A DNA stretch of 31,219 nt from JAQBZY01 sp038117205 (GTDB lineage: Bacteria; Pseudomonadota; Alphaproteobacteria; Rhodospirillales; Casp-alpha2): assembly GCA_038117205.1 (NCBI GenBank), contig JAYOFL010000045.1:1-31219 (forward strand), written 5' to 3'. Made by a program: the position numbers and the translations under genes. Numbering within the stretch: position 1 is the first letter of the stretch; every line of letters starts with the position of its first letter. The notes beneath the pieces were generated by a model. It was not told where the DNA came from and did not search any database. It worked only from the letters and a program-made list of their open reading frames with translations. Positions 1 through 6,202 of this stretch are shown one piece after another.

Positions 1-99
1 TCCCCTAATTTATTGACCTACACCCTATACGTTTCGTTTACGTTTAATTTTTGTTGCATTTTATTCAATAAAATCATTCGCTTATAATGGAGCGTTTTA
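1..99. other. AT-rich flank abutting a broken tRNA gene
   Basis: This stretch is strikingly AT-rich compared with the GC-rich rest of the window and contains no recognisable gene. It ends exactly where the tRNA-Arg sequence breaks off. It contains a near-perfect palindrome at 58-74 (ATTTTATT, one C, AATAAAAT), and a third copy of TTTTATT at 95-101. The composition jump and the break in the tRNA suggest the end of an integrated element lying to the left. The window ends before any integrase could be seen. Confidence 0.55.
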
Positions 100-138
100 T
101 TAGGAATCCTGTGCTCTATCCAGCTGAGCTACGGGGAC
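100..138 (-). tRNA. 5' half of tRNA-Arg(CCU), interrupted after the anticodon loop
   Basis: Read on the minus strand from 138, the sequence gives a 7-nt acceptor strand (GTCCCCG), TA, a D-arm with GCTC/GAGC stem and AGCTGGATA loop, a CAGGA anticodon-stem strand, and the loop TTCCTAA with anticodon CCT at 104-102. The partner strand of the anticodon stem, expected as TCCTG, is absent: the sequence turns to TAAAA at 99. No variable arm, T-arm or 3' acceptor strand is found nearby. As it stands it cannot fold into a tRNA, so it is an orphan half left at an insertion junction. A tRNA intron is the alternative. Confidence 0.75.
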
Positions 139-326
139 AGCCCGGCGACGGACTTACACCAAGGAACTTGGGAACGCAATTGCCGGGGGACCGCATGGGG
201 GGCCGCATGGGGGCGGCATGTGGACGGCGGGCGGGCGCTGACGCCGCATCGCCGCTTTTCGAGCTTTCCTCGTTGCGATAGCCTGCGTCCCACACCAAAT
301 AGTAACGTGGCGCTGGAGAGAACGCG

Positions 327-850
327 GTGACGATTTCGCCTGAGTATTTGGAGCAGCAGAAGACGCTGCATCAGAACCCGCAGTACGGGCAGGCGTCCGT
401 CGACTACGCGCACTTCGTCGTCGAGGTGATGGCTTTCTGAAGCCGAAGAGCATCTCCGATTACGGCGCCGGCAAATGCCACCTGAAGACCGCCCTGCACA
501 ACCTCGGGTGGCGCGGCTTCAAATACTTTCCCTACGATCCGGTCTTCCCGGAATACGGCCAGGCCATGCCGGCGGATCTCGTCTGCTGCATCGACGTCCT
601 CGAACACATCGAGCCATTGTATCTGGACGCCGTCCTCGCCGATCTGCGGCGGATCACCGTCAATGTCGGCATGTTCACGATCCACACCGGCCCGGCCATG
701 AAGACCCTGACGGACGGCCGCAACGCCCATCTGATACAGAAGCCGTCGTCCTGGTGGCTGCCGAAATTGTGCGAACGGTTCGAGATCACCCACCTGCGCG
801 ACATTGGCGTCGGCTTCTGGGTTCTCGCCGAGGGCAGGAAAGACACCTGA
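327..850 (+). pseudogene. class I SAM-dependent methyltransferase, frameshifted
   Basis: A GTG at 327 with GGAGAG just upstream opens a 37-codon frame that stops at 438-440. The rest of the protein continues in another frame from about 435 to 850, so one nucleotide appears to be missing near 431-437. The second part begins with a glycine-rich SAM-binding motif (SDYGAGKCHLKTAL), then an ADLVCCIDVLEHIEP motif and a C-terminal half rich in conserved Trp and His. This fits a small stand-alone class I methyltransferase of about 175 residues, a type seen near surface-glycan and phage loci. The substrate is not evident. It lies between the broken tRNA and the chromosomal genes, which suggests decaying accessory DNA. 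A sequencing error could give the same picture. Confidence 0.7.
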
Positions 851-873
851 CCAAGACGCGTGGCGCCGCCGCG

Positions 874-1770
874 CTAGGCGCCGGCTTCGTCCAGGCGCTT
901 TTCGAACCAATGGTGCGCGTAGGTTTCGTCGTTGAAGGGCGCGACCTCTTCGTATCCTTCGCTACGGTATAGGCTCTTCGCCTCGTCCAGCGCCCTGTTT
1001 GTTTCGAGCCGCACGACGTGCAGCCCGAGAACCCGCGCCTCGTCCTCGAGAGCGCCGAGCATGCGGCGGCCGAGACCGAGACCACGCGCTTCCCGGGCGA
1101 TCCACATGCGGCGGATGTGGCCATGGCCGCCCGGTTCCACCAGCAGCGCGCCACAGCCGACGGGCCGGCCGTCGAGCCGCGCCAGCAGAAACAGTCCGTT
1201 CGGCGGCGTCATGTCGGCGACCCCGGTCACGAGACCCCGCGCCGGGTCGAAGCCGGCGTCGAAGCGGGCTGCGATCTCTCCGTAATATTCGGCGAGGCAC
1301 CATGCCGCGTCCTCGCTGCCGGCGGGTTCCCGGTCGATGGTCACGGCGAAGGCGCGCATCAACCGCTCGACCTCGCCCATGGCGGCGATCAGGCGGTCAC
1401 GGTCGCGGGCCTCCAGCGGCGCCAGCACGCGCCGGGCGAAATCGTCGCCGGCCCGTTCCACACCGGCATAAGCGCGCCGGCCCTTGGCCGTCAGCCGGAT
1501 ACGCTTCACCCGGCCGTCCCGTTTCGACGGCGCCGATGCGATCAGCCCCTGCCGTTCCAGGGCGCGGAGCAGACGGGCCATGTAGCCGGAATCGAGCCCC
1601 AAGCGGGCGCGGAGATCGCGCACCTCGGCCCCGCCGGCGCCGATCTCGTGCAGCAGCCGGGCCTCGCCGTAGGGCCGGCCGAGGCCGAGGAAACTCTCGC
1701 CGATCGTGCCGATGCGGATGCTGACGGCCCGGTTGAAACGGCGGACGCTTTCGATCTGATCCTCCCTCAT
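874..1770 (-). CDS. MarR-family regulator fused to GNAT N-acetyltransferase
   Basis: The 298-residue protein has two parts. Residues about 1-145 form a MarR-type winged helix (recognition-helix region LGLDSGYMARLLRALERQGL, then a wing with RDGRVKRIRLTAKG). Residues about 150-298 form a GNAT acetyltransferase with the acetyl-CoA loop REARGLGLGRRML. This bifunctional MarR/GNAT architecture is known in alphaproteobacteria and actinobacteria; the substrate is usually unknown. The ATG at 1770 lies inside a perfect inverted repeat (1769-1792), and no Shine-Dalgarno sequence precedes it, so expression may be leaderless and self-repressed. The gene stands alone, reading away from pagL's neighbourhood toward the methyltransferase remnant. 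Confidence 0.88.
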   Translation of the reverse strand: MREDQIESVRRFNRAVSIRIGTIGESFLGLGRPYGEARLLHEIGAGGAEVRDLRARLGLDSGYMARLLRALERQGLIASAPSKRDGRVKRIRLTAKGRRAYAGVERAGDDFARRVLAPLEARDRDRLIAAMGEVERLMRAFAVTIDREPAGSEDAAWCLAEYYGEIAARFDAGFDPARGLVTGVADMTPPNGLFLLARLDGRPVGCGALLVEPGGHGHIRRMWIAREARGLGLGRRMLGALEDEARVLGLHVVRLETNRALDEAKSLYRSEGYEEVAPFNDETYAHHWFEKRLDEAGA

Positions 1771-1792
1771 TATCTGACTTTAGTCAGATAAT
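1769..1792. promoter_or_regulatory. perfect 11-bp inverted repeat over the start codon of the MarR-GNAT gene
   Basis: The arms ATTATCTGACT (1769-1779) and AGTCAGATAAT (1782-1792) are exact reverse complements separated by TT. The repeat includes the A and T of the start codon and extends into the upstream DNA. Its length and position fit a MarR-family operator for autorepression. As RNA it could also form a hairpin covering the initiation codon. The assignment to this regulator is inferred from adjacency. Confidence 0.7.
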
Positions 1793-1870
1793 TTACCGGC
1801 CCGCAAATTTTTCCGCGCGCGGGTCGCACGCGTCGGTCGGGATGGATTTAGAGAACGCGCCCCGTGGCGC

Positions 1871-2386
1871 TCAGTCGAACCACTTGGCGATCTTGCCGAT
1901 CGGCATGGAGTAGTTGACCATCAGGGACTCGGTGCCCGGATTGTCGTCGCCGAGACTGGCGTTCGACGAATGCGAGATCGACAGGCCGAGACGCGAGCGG
2001 TCGTCGAAGCGGTAGGCGAGTTCCAGCCTGGAGCGGAATTCGAGACCGTAGCCGAGGTCGAGGTCGTCGGTCTTGCCGTGCCACCAGGTCGGCGCGAAGC
2101 TCGGGCTCAACACCCAACGCTTGCCCATGTAGACGTCGATCAGCACGCCGGCGCCCAGGAACGTCATGCCGTTGGAAACCACGGCGCCGTGCACGAACGG
2201 CTTGAACCACCAGAATTTCTTGTTGGAGCGGTATTCGGCGGAGAATTCGACGCCCTGGTCTTTCTGCCGGTTGAAGTCGAACCAACCGCTGGAAAGGGTC
2301 AGGAACGCGGGTTCGTTATCCGCCGCCTTGACGGGCGCGGACATGAAAAACGTGAAAATCGCCAGGACGGCCGCCAGTTTGCGCAC
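1871..2386 (-). CDS. pagL: PagL-family lipid A 3-O-deacylase (acyloxyacyl hydrolase)
   Basis: The 171-residue product begins with a Sec signal peptide (about residues 1-22, ending in VKAAD), followed by alternating beta-strand-like segments and a C-terminal aromatic residue next to the last position, as in outer-membrane beta-barrels. The PagL catalytic triad is recognisable: His139 and Ser141 in the ISHSSNA motif and Glu153 after NPG, with the His-to-Glu distance of 14 residues seen in PagL. It should remove the 3-position acyl chain of lipid A in the outer membrane. The start is a GTG at 2386 with a GGGAG ribosome site. A promoter at 2421-2448 serves it alone, so it is probably not co-transcribed with the peptidase gene upstream. 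Confidence 0.85.
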   Translation of the reverse strand: MRKLAAVLAIFTFFMSAPVKAADNEPAFLTLSSGWFDFNRQKDQGVEFSAEYRSNKKFWWFKPFVHGAVVSNGMTFLGAGVLIDVYMGKRWVLSPSFAPTWWHGKTDDLDLGYGLEFRSRLELAYRFDDRSRLGLSISHSSNASLGDDNPGTESLMVNYSMPIGKIAKWFD

Positions 2387-2420
2387 GGTTCCGCTCCCCC
2401 CTTCGTCTCAAGAGCCCCGC

Positions 2421-2448
2421 ATCATACGATTTTCGGGCTTGGGCGCAA
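2421..2448 (-). promoter_or_regulatory. sigma-70-type promoter of pagL
   Basis: Minus-strand TTGCGC (2448-2443) and TATGAT (2426-2421) are spaced by 16 bp and sit 35 bp upstream of the GTG start. Confidence 0.5.
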
Positions 2449-2472
2449 GCGGTCGAGCATAGCGCCAGGCGC

Positions 2473-3432
2473 TCAGAGCCGGTCCTTGAACCCCTCGGTG
2501 GCGCGGACCAGCTGAGAGCGGATGCCGGGCTCCATGGCCGAATGGCCGGCGTCGGCGACGATGCGGTAGTCGATTTCCGGCCAGGCCCGCGCCATGGCGT
2601 CGGCGGTGACGATCGGGCAGATCATGTCGTAGCGCCCCTGCACGAGCACCGTCGGCACGTCGCGGATGGCGCCGATGTTGCGCATGACGTAGTCGTCCTC
2701 GAGGAAGGTGCCGTTGACGAAATAATGCGCCTCGATCCGGGCCAGCGACAGCGCCGCGCCAGACGGTTGCGGCGGTTCCTCGCGGATGTTGACCAGGAGG
2801 TTCGAGCACGACGTCTCGTAACCGGCCCAATGCGCGGCGGCGGGCAGATTGACCTCGGGGCGCGGGTCCATCAGACGCTTGTAGTAGGCCTCGAGGAGAT
2901 CGCCGCGCTCGGGCTCGGGAATGTATTCGGCGAAACGGCGCCACGCTTCCGGAAACACGGCGCGCATGCCGTCCAGGAACCAGCGCACCTCGGCGTCGCT
3001 GCCGAGGAAGACGCCGCGCAGCACCAGACCCAGGCAGCGCCGGCGGTAGCGGATGGCATAGACGAGGGCGAGCGTCGAGCCCCAGGAGCCGCCGAACACC
3101 AGCCAGGCGTCGATACCGAGATGCGTGCGCAGACGCTCGACGTCGTCCGCCAGATGATCGGTCGTATTGTGCGCGACGGCGGCGAACGGCCGGGAGCGGC
3201 CGGCGCCGCGCTGGTCGAAAACGACGATGCGGTAGAAGGCGGGATCGAAGAAGCGGCGGTGCGCCGGGTTCGATCCGGCGCCGGGGCCGCCATGCAGGAA
3301 CACCACCGGGACGCCGTCGGGGTTCCCCGACTGTTCCCAATAAAGGCGGTGGCCGTCGCCGACCTCCAACATGCCGCGGCTGTAGGGTTCGATGCGGGGA
3401 TAGAGATCGAGCTGTCTGACCGAACTGTCCAT
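2473..3432 (-). CDS. pip: prolyl aminopeptidase (proline iminopeptidase)
   Basis: A 319-residue alpha/beta-hydrolase, the usual length for the bacterial enzyme. It has the oxyanion motif HGGPGAGSN near residue 47, DQRGAGRS near 73, the nucleophile elbow GGSWGST with Ser116, Asp269 in the GRYD motif and His297 in AGHSAME. Together these are characteristic of family S33 prolyl aminopeptidases, which release N-terminal proline from peptides in the cytoplasm. It is the third gene of a possible minus-strand run (ACT-like protein, Nudix hydrolase, pip). The 51-bp gap before it holds a palindrome close to the ribosome site TGAGGT. Confidence 0.95.
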   Translation of the reverse strand: MDSSVRQLDLYPRIEPYSRGMLEVGDGHRLYWEQSGNPDGVPVVFLHGGPGAGSNPAHRRFFDPAFYRIVVFDQRGAGRSRPFAAVAHNTTDHLADDVERLRTHLGIDAWLVFGGSWGSTLALVYAIRYRRRCLGLVLRGVFLGSDAEVRWFLDGMRAVFPEAWRRFAEYIPEPERGDLLEAYYKRLMDPRPEVNLPAAAHWAGYETSCSNLLVNIREEPPQPSGAALSLARIEAHYFVNGTFLEDDYVMRNIGAIRDVPTVLVQGRYDMICPIVTADAMARAWPEIDYRIVADAGHSAMEPGIRSQLVRATEGFKDRL

Positions 3433-3444
3433 TACCTCAGCCTA

Positions 3445-3458
3445 GCCCATTAATGGGC
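3445..3458. repeat. 14-bp perfect palindrome upstream of pip
   Basis: GCCCATTAATGGGC is a perfect palindrome centred about 20 bp upstream of the pip start. It could be an operator or a short hairpin in the intercistronic RNA. No regulator can be assigned. Confidence 0.35.
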
Positions 3459-3483
3459 CGCTTTGCATCCCTTCCGTGCGTCC

Positions 3484-4356
3484 CTAGCGGACCGAATGTG
3501 GACCGGCGAAGCCCATGCGGAGATGCTCCGTGATCGCCACGTATTCCGGATCGTCCGGACGCAACACACCGTGCCGGACCGCGAAGTCGATGATGACGAG
3601 GGCGGCGTTGAATTTGAAATCGTCCGTCTCGCGGAGCCGCTTCAGGGTCTTCGGCATGGACCAGAGATAGAAGGCGTCGACCTCGCCGTCGACGGGCCGG
3701 GGCGTGAAATCCGCCGGCAATTCCAGATCGAAGGTGAACAGGATGTCGTGGCGCAGGCCCTCCGCCCGCTCGGTCAGATACGAAACCGTGCCGACCGGCA
3801 ATGCCTTCTTGGCCAGCTTCGGCGGGATGCCGGCTTCCTCGCCGCATTCCTTGGTCATGTTTTCCTCGACGCCGAGGCCGATCGGATGGCCGCCGCCGAC
3901 CATCTGGTCGAGCTTGCCGGGTCCTGTCGGCTTCGACATGGAGCGCTTGCCGATCCACATATATATGCCGCCCGGCTTGCGGACGAAGCCGTTCAGGTGC
4001 ACGCCGTAACCCATGGTGCCGAACATCGGCACGGCGGCCCGCTCGATGCCGAGTAGGGGCTTTTCGTGAAAGCCGAGCGACACCGGATAGTGCTCGCCGC
4101 GCCAGCCCCGGATGCAGCCCTCGTCACGGAGCGTTTCCAGCACCCGGGCGACGGCGCGGGTGCGCGTAGCCGGCGTCTTGAGCGACGGGTCGAGGACGAC
4201 GGCTTGCCGCGACACCTGGAACACCGCCGGAAAGCGGGCGAGCAGCCGGGCGGTCTCCGCCGTCACCCGGCCGACGTCGTGGCCGGCGACACGGAACGGC
4301 CGGTACTTCCTGGGATCGAAGCGGGCGCACGCGGCGAGACGGTCGAGCAGGCTCAT
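3484..4356 (-). CDS. Nudix hydrolase with N-terminal DUF4743 domain
   Basis: The 290-residue protein carries an N-terminal DUF4743-like region (about 1-115) followed by a Nudix fold (about 116-270). The Nudix box is visible as GHPIGLGVEENMTKECGEEAGI-like sequence near residues 155-177; the usual Arg-Glu pair reads Lys-Glu, while the downstream EExG core is kept. This architecture is shared with the Nudix part of fungal thiamine pyrophosphokinase-type proteins and plant homologues, which act on thiamine diphosphate analogues or other nucleoside diphosphates. The substrate here is not established. It follows the ACT-like gene by 25 bp and may be co-transcribed with it. Confidence 0.88.
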   Translation of the reverse strand: MSLLDRLAACARFDPRKYRPFRVAGHDVGRVTAETARLLARFPAVFQVSRQAVVLDPSLKTPATRTRAVARVLETLRDEGCIRGWRGEHYPVSLGFHEKPLLGIERAAVPMFGTMGYGVHLNGFVRKPGGIYMWIGKRSMSKPTGPGKLDQMVGGGHPIGLGVEENMTKECGEEAGIPPKLAKKALPVGTVSYLTERAEGLRHDILFTFDLELPADFTPRPVDGEVDAFYLWSMPKTLKRLRETDDFKFNAALVIIDFAVRHGVLRPDDPEYVAITEHLRMGFAGPHSVR

Positions 4357-4381
4357 GCAATCCCGCCCCGGCCCGGCCCGC

Positions 4382-4696
4382 TTACGCGCCGACGATGGCC
4401 GGCTCGGCCATGCGCTTTTCCGACGTCAGCACCGTGTCGACCAGCCACTGCCGGCGCAAATCCCCGGCGATGCGGCGCGTCGTTTCGGCGTCGGCGTCGG
4501 CCAGCTGCAGATCCACGTGCATGGCTTCCCCGGTGCGGCCGACGCGGATCGCGTAGACGCTGGCCGGCACCAGGCCGCGCTTCGTGAACGGCTCCAGGAC
4601 ACGCGACAACGTGTTCGGATCGCTCTCGGCGACGACGGAAAAACAGGCGGTGAAGGTGTTTCGATGGGCCTCGGTCGGCCCCGACGGCGTGGTCAT
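4382..4696 (-). CDS. small ACT-like domain protein
   Basis: The 104-residue product has the look of a single ACT fold. It starts with a beta-strand (TFTACFSVVAES), then a helix (DPNTLSRVLEPFTKRG), then alternating strands and a helix ending in LRRQWLVDTV. Such domains bind amino acids or mediate dimerisation, for example in acetolactate synthase small subunits, but no partner enzyme lies next to it. The start is an ATG with AAGGA eight bases upstream. A long leader of about 115 nt, containing a possible 18-codon peptide, lies between its promoter and the start. Confidence 0.65.
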   Translation of the reverse strand: MTTPSGPTEAHRNTFTACFSVVAESDPNTLSRVLEPFTKRGLVPASVYAIRVGRTGEAMHVDLQLADADAETTRRIAGDLRRQWLVDTVLTSEKRMAEPAIVGA

Positions 4697-4754
4697 CTCT
4701 CAAGTCCTTACGATGTGGGATGGGCGAATGCGCGGACACGCGTCCCCGGCGGCC

Positions 4755-4811
4755 TCAGCGGGCAGCCGGGCTGATAATTCGACCGATCATCATCGTAAGT
4801 CGTTGAAACAT
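4755..4811 (-). CDS. possible 18-residue leader peptide ahead of the ACT-like gene
   Basis: An ATG at 4811 opens an 18-codon frame (MFQRLTMMIGRIISPAAR) ending with TGA at 4757-4755. The ATG coincides with the expected transcription start of the promoter at 4818-4845, so it would be translated as a leaderless message. There is no run of one amino acid that would mark a classical attenuator. It may be chance, but its position at the mRNA 5' end is notable. Confidence 0.22.
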   Translation of the reverse strand: MFQRLTMMIGRIISPAAR

Positions 4812-4817
4812 GCCGGC

Positions 4818-4845
4818 AGCATAGCGCCGCCGCGTCGCCGGTCAA
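4818..4845 (-). promoter_or_regulatory. sigma-70-type promoter of the ACT-like gene
   Basis: Minus-strand TTGACC (4845-4840) and TATGCT (4823-4818) are separated by 16 bp. The predicted start near 4811 gives a leader of about 115 nt to the ATG at 4696. Confidence 0.5.
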
Positions 4846-4870
4846 GCCCCGGCGGCGGGCGGGCGGTTCA

Positions 4871-5374
4871 TTAGCCGATCATCCGGTTGAAGGCGAGATT
4901 GACGACGACCGCCCCCAGCAGCACCACGATGATCATGAAGAACAGCAGCGTGTAGCGGTGGAAGTTGCCTTCCTTCTTGGATTTCAGGGACCTGATCTCG
5001 GCGAACAGGTTCGACATGTAGGGCTGCATGCGGTCGAGCTTGATCAGCTCGTTGTGGGTCCAGAACTGATAGATGACGAGGGTGAAGATCACCGCCGTGG
5101 TGAGCAGGATGGTGACGGCCATCAGCTTGCCGGTCAGCGCCGCGTTCGGCCCGGCCGAGCGGGCGATGAAGACGAGCGCGGCGAAGGTGAGAAGCGTCGC
5201 GCCGACGGTCTTCCACTGATGGCTCTTGATGAAGCGGAGCGTCTCGGTGGATTCCCGGTACAGCAACTGCATCTCGGCGTGCGTCTTGTCGTCGAGAACG
5301 GACGGCGCGACATCGAAGTCGGCGGCCGGAACCTCGTCCTCTTCGTCCTTCTTCTTGACTTCCTTCTTGGCCAT
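4871..5374 (-). CDS. conserved membrane protein of unknown function
   Basis: The 167-residue protein starts with a charged, Lys/Asp/Glu-rich cytoplasmic tail (about 1-50). Three hydrophobic segments follow at about 57-72, 83-103 and 143-160, with a charged loop (LKSKKEGNFHRY) before the last. I do not recognise the family, and no catalytic motif is visible. The gene lies downstream of gcrA but behind gcrA's intrinsic terminator, so it is probably expressed separately. The ATG at 5374 is preceded by a GAGGAGC ribosome site. Confidence 0.7.
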   Translation of the reverse strand: MAKKEVKKKDEEDEVPAADFDVAPSVLDDKTHAEMQLLYRESTETLRFIKSHQWKTVGATLLTFAALVFIARSAGPNAALTGKLMAVTILLTTAVIFTLVIYQFWTHNELIKLDRMQPYMSNLFAEIRSLKSKKEGNFHRYTLLFFMIIVVLLGAVVVNLAFNRMIG

Positions 5375-5483
5375 GAACGGGTGCTCCTCGCAATGGCGGA
5401 GCCTGGCTCGTGCGGCGGCCGGGCGCCCGCGAATCGCTATTTTACACCCGGGGGTCGGCCGCCCCTACGGATTTCCCGCAACG

Positions 5484-5512
5484 AAAAAGGGCGCCCCCGA
5501 GGGACGCCCTTT
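5484..5512 (-). terminator. intrinsic terminator downstream of gcrA
   Basis: Read on the minus strand, an AAAGGGCG/CGCCCTTT stem, extended by three more pairs after one bulged base, closes a four-base loop. It runs into TTTTT (complement of 5488-5484). It lies 40 bp past the gcrA stop. Confidence 0.8.
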
Positions 5513-5551
5513 CCGAAACTTGGCCGGCTGTCTTTCCCGCGGTTCGCGGGG

Positions 5552-5929
5552 TCAGCCGTTGGCGACGCGGCGCGGCCGGTTGCGGTCTTCCTTGGACGGC
5601 TTCACGTAGGCGCGCTCGCAATGCTCGAGGCAATAGGGCTTGCCGGGCACGATCGGATCGCCGCAGAAATGAAAGTCCTCGGACCCGGGATCGCCCGACG
5701 GCCACACGCACATGCCGGGGCGGAGCTTGGCCATGCTGACCACGTTGACCGGCTTTTCCGGCTTCGGCTTGATTGGCGAGCCGCGCTTCGGCAGACCGAG
5801 ACGGTGCACCTTGCCGACCACCGCGTTCTTGGTGATGCCGAGACGCACCCCGATCTCGCTGGTCGTCAGGCCTTCGTTCCAAAGCGCGATCAAAGCGCTG
5901 ATCGTCTGCGGCGTCCACTCGAAACTCAT
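5552..5929 (-). CDS. gcrA: GcrA cell-cycle regulator
   Basis: The 125-residue protein begins with the GcrA signature WTPQTISALIALWNEGLTTSEI, a helix-turn-helix up to about residue 45, followed by the conserved GLPKRGSPIKP stretch. The C-terminal part (about 70-115) has the sigma-70-interacting region with CVWPSGDP, FCGDPIVPGKPYC and C-EH. In Caulobacter GcrA binds sigma-70 and activates promoters holding methylated GANTC sites, acting between DnaA and CtrA in the cell cycle. The start has a GGGGAGGA ribosome site. Its promoter (6024-6052) has a consensus DnaA box just upstream and a GAATC site in the leader, so the regulatory inputs known in Caulobacter appear to be present. Confidence 0.95.
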   Translation of the reverse strand: MSFEWTPQTISALIALWNEGLTTSEIGVRLGITKNAVVGKVHRLGLPKRGSPIKPKPEKPVNVVSMAKLRPGMCVWPSGDPGSEDFHFCGDPIVPGKPYCLEHCERAYVKPSKEDRNRPRRVANG

Positions 5930-5983
5930 GTGACGGTGTCCTCCCCTCGCCGGCCCCCCTGAAAAGGACCTGTAACGGACCTG

Positions 5984-5988
5984 GAATC
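5984..5988. promoter_or_regulatory. GANTC (CcrM methylation) site in the gcrA leader
   Basis: GAATC at 5984-5988 matches the CcrM adenine methylation target. It lies about 30 bp downstream of the predicted gcrA transcription start and 55 bp upstream of the ATG. One such site is expected often by chance; its interest comes from the gene. Confidence 0.4.
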
Positions 5989-6023
5989 CAAGGCGGGCCG
6001 CCCGTGGGTGCCCGCTTTAGGAC

Positions 6024-6052
6024 ACTATATTTAGTTTCGGCGATTGTTTCAA
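6024..6052 (-). promoter_or_regulatory. gcrA promoter
   Basis: Minus-strand TTGAAA (6052-6047) and TATAGT (6029-6024) are spaced by exactly 17 bp, close to the sigma-70 consensus. The predicted start is near 6017. A stem (5993-5998 with 6010-6015) begins just inside the transcript. Confidence 0.65.
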
Positions 6053-6060
6053 TCTCATGA

Positions 6061-6069
6061 TGTGGATAA
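6061..6069. promoter_or_regulatory. consensus DnaA box upstream of gcrA
   Basis: TGTGGATAA is the exact complement of the DnaA box TTATCCACA. It ends eight bases upstream of the gcrA -35 element, a position suited to an activator touching RNA polymerase. In Caulobacter DnaA is known to activate gcrA transcription. Confidence 0.65.
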
Positions 6070-6132
6070 CTCCACAATATTTTGTGGCGGCAATGCTTTG
6101 TGACACTTGCCGTCTTCGCAGGCGCAAAACGA

Positions 6133-6163
6133 TTGCCCGCGTCGCGTTCCCTTCGGCTATAAT
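6133..6163 (+). promoter_or_regulatory. candidate promoter of scpA
   Basis: A perfect TATAAT at 6158-6163 has TTGCCC at 6133-6138 upstream, with a longish 19-bp spacer. The start codon at 6203 lies about 33 bp past the predicted start. A separate inverted repeat, CCACAA/TTGTGG (6072-6087), lies further upstream and may be an operator. Confidence 0.45.
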
Positions 6164-6202
6164 CCGGACCGGTCGGGGAGACCCACACCAACGGAGGACC
6201 AC

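Noticed and set aside
5440..5480. GC-rich stretch near 5450-5470 resembling a short genomic repeat
   Set aside because: It looks like intergenic repeats of related genomes, but with a single copy here there is no evidence that it is repeated.
6107..6202. Upstream start for scpA adding 32 residues
   Set aside because: It would begin upstream of the TATAAT at 6158-6163 and lacks a ribosome site, while ATG 6203 has GGAGG at the right distance.
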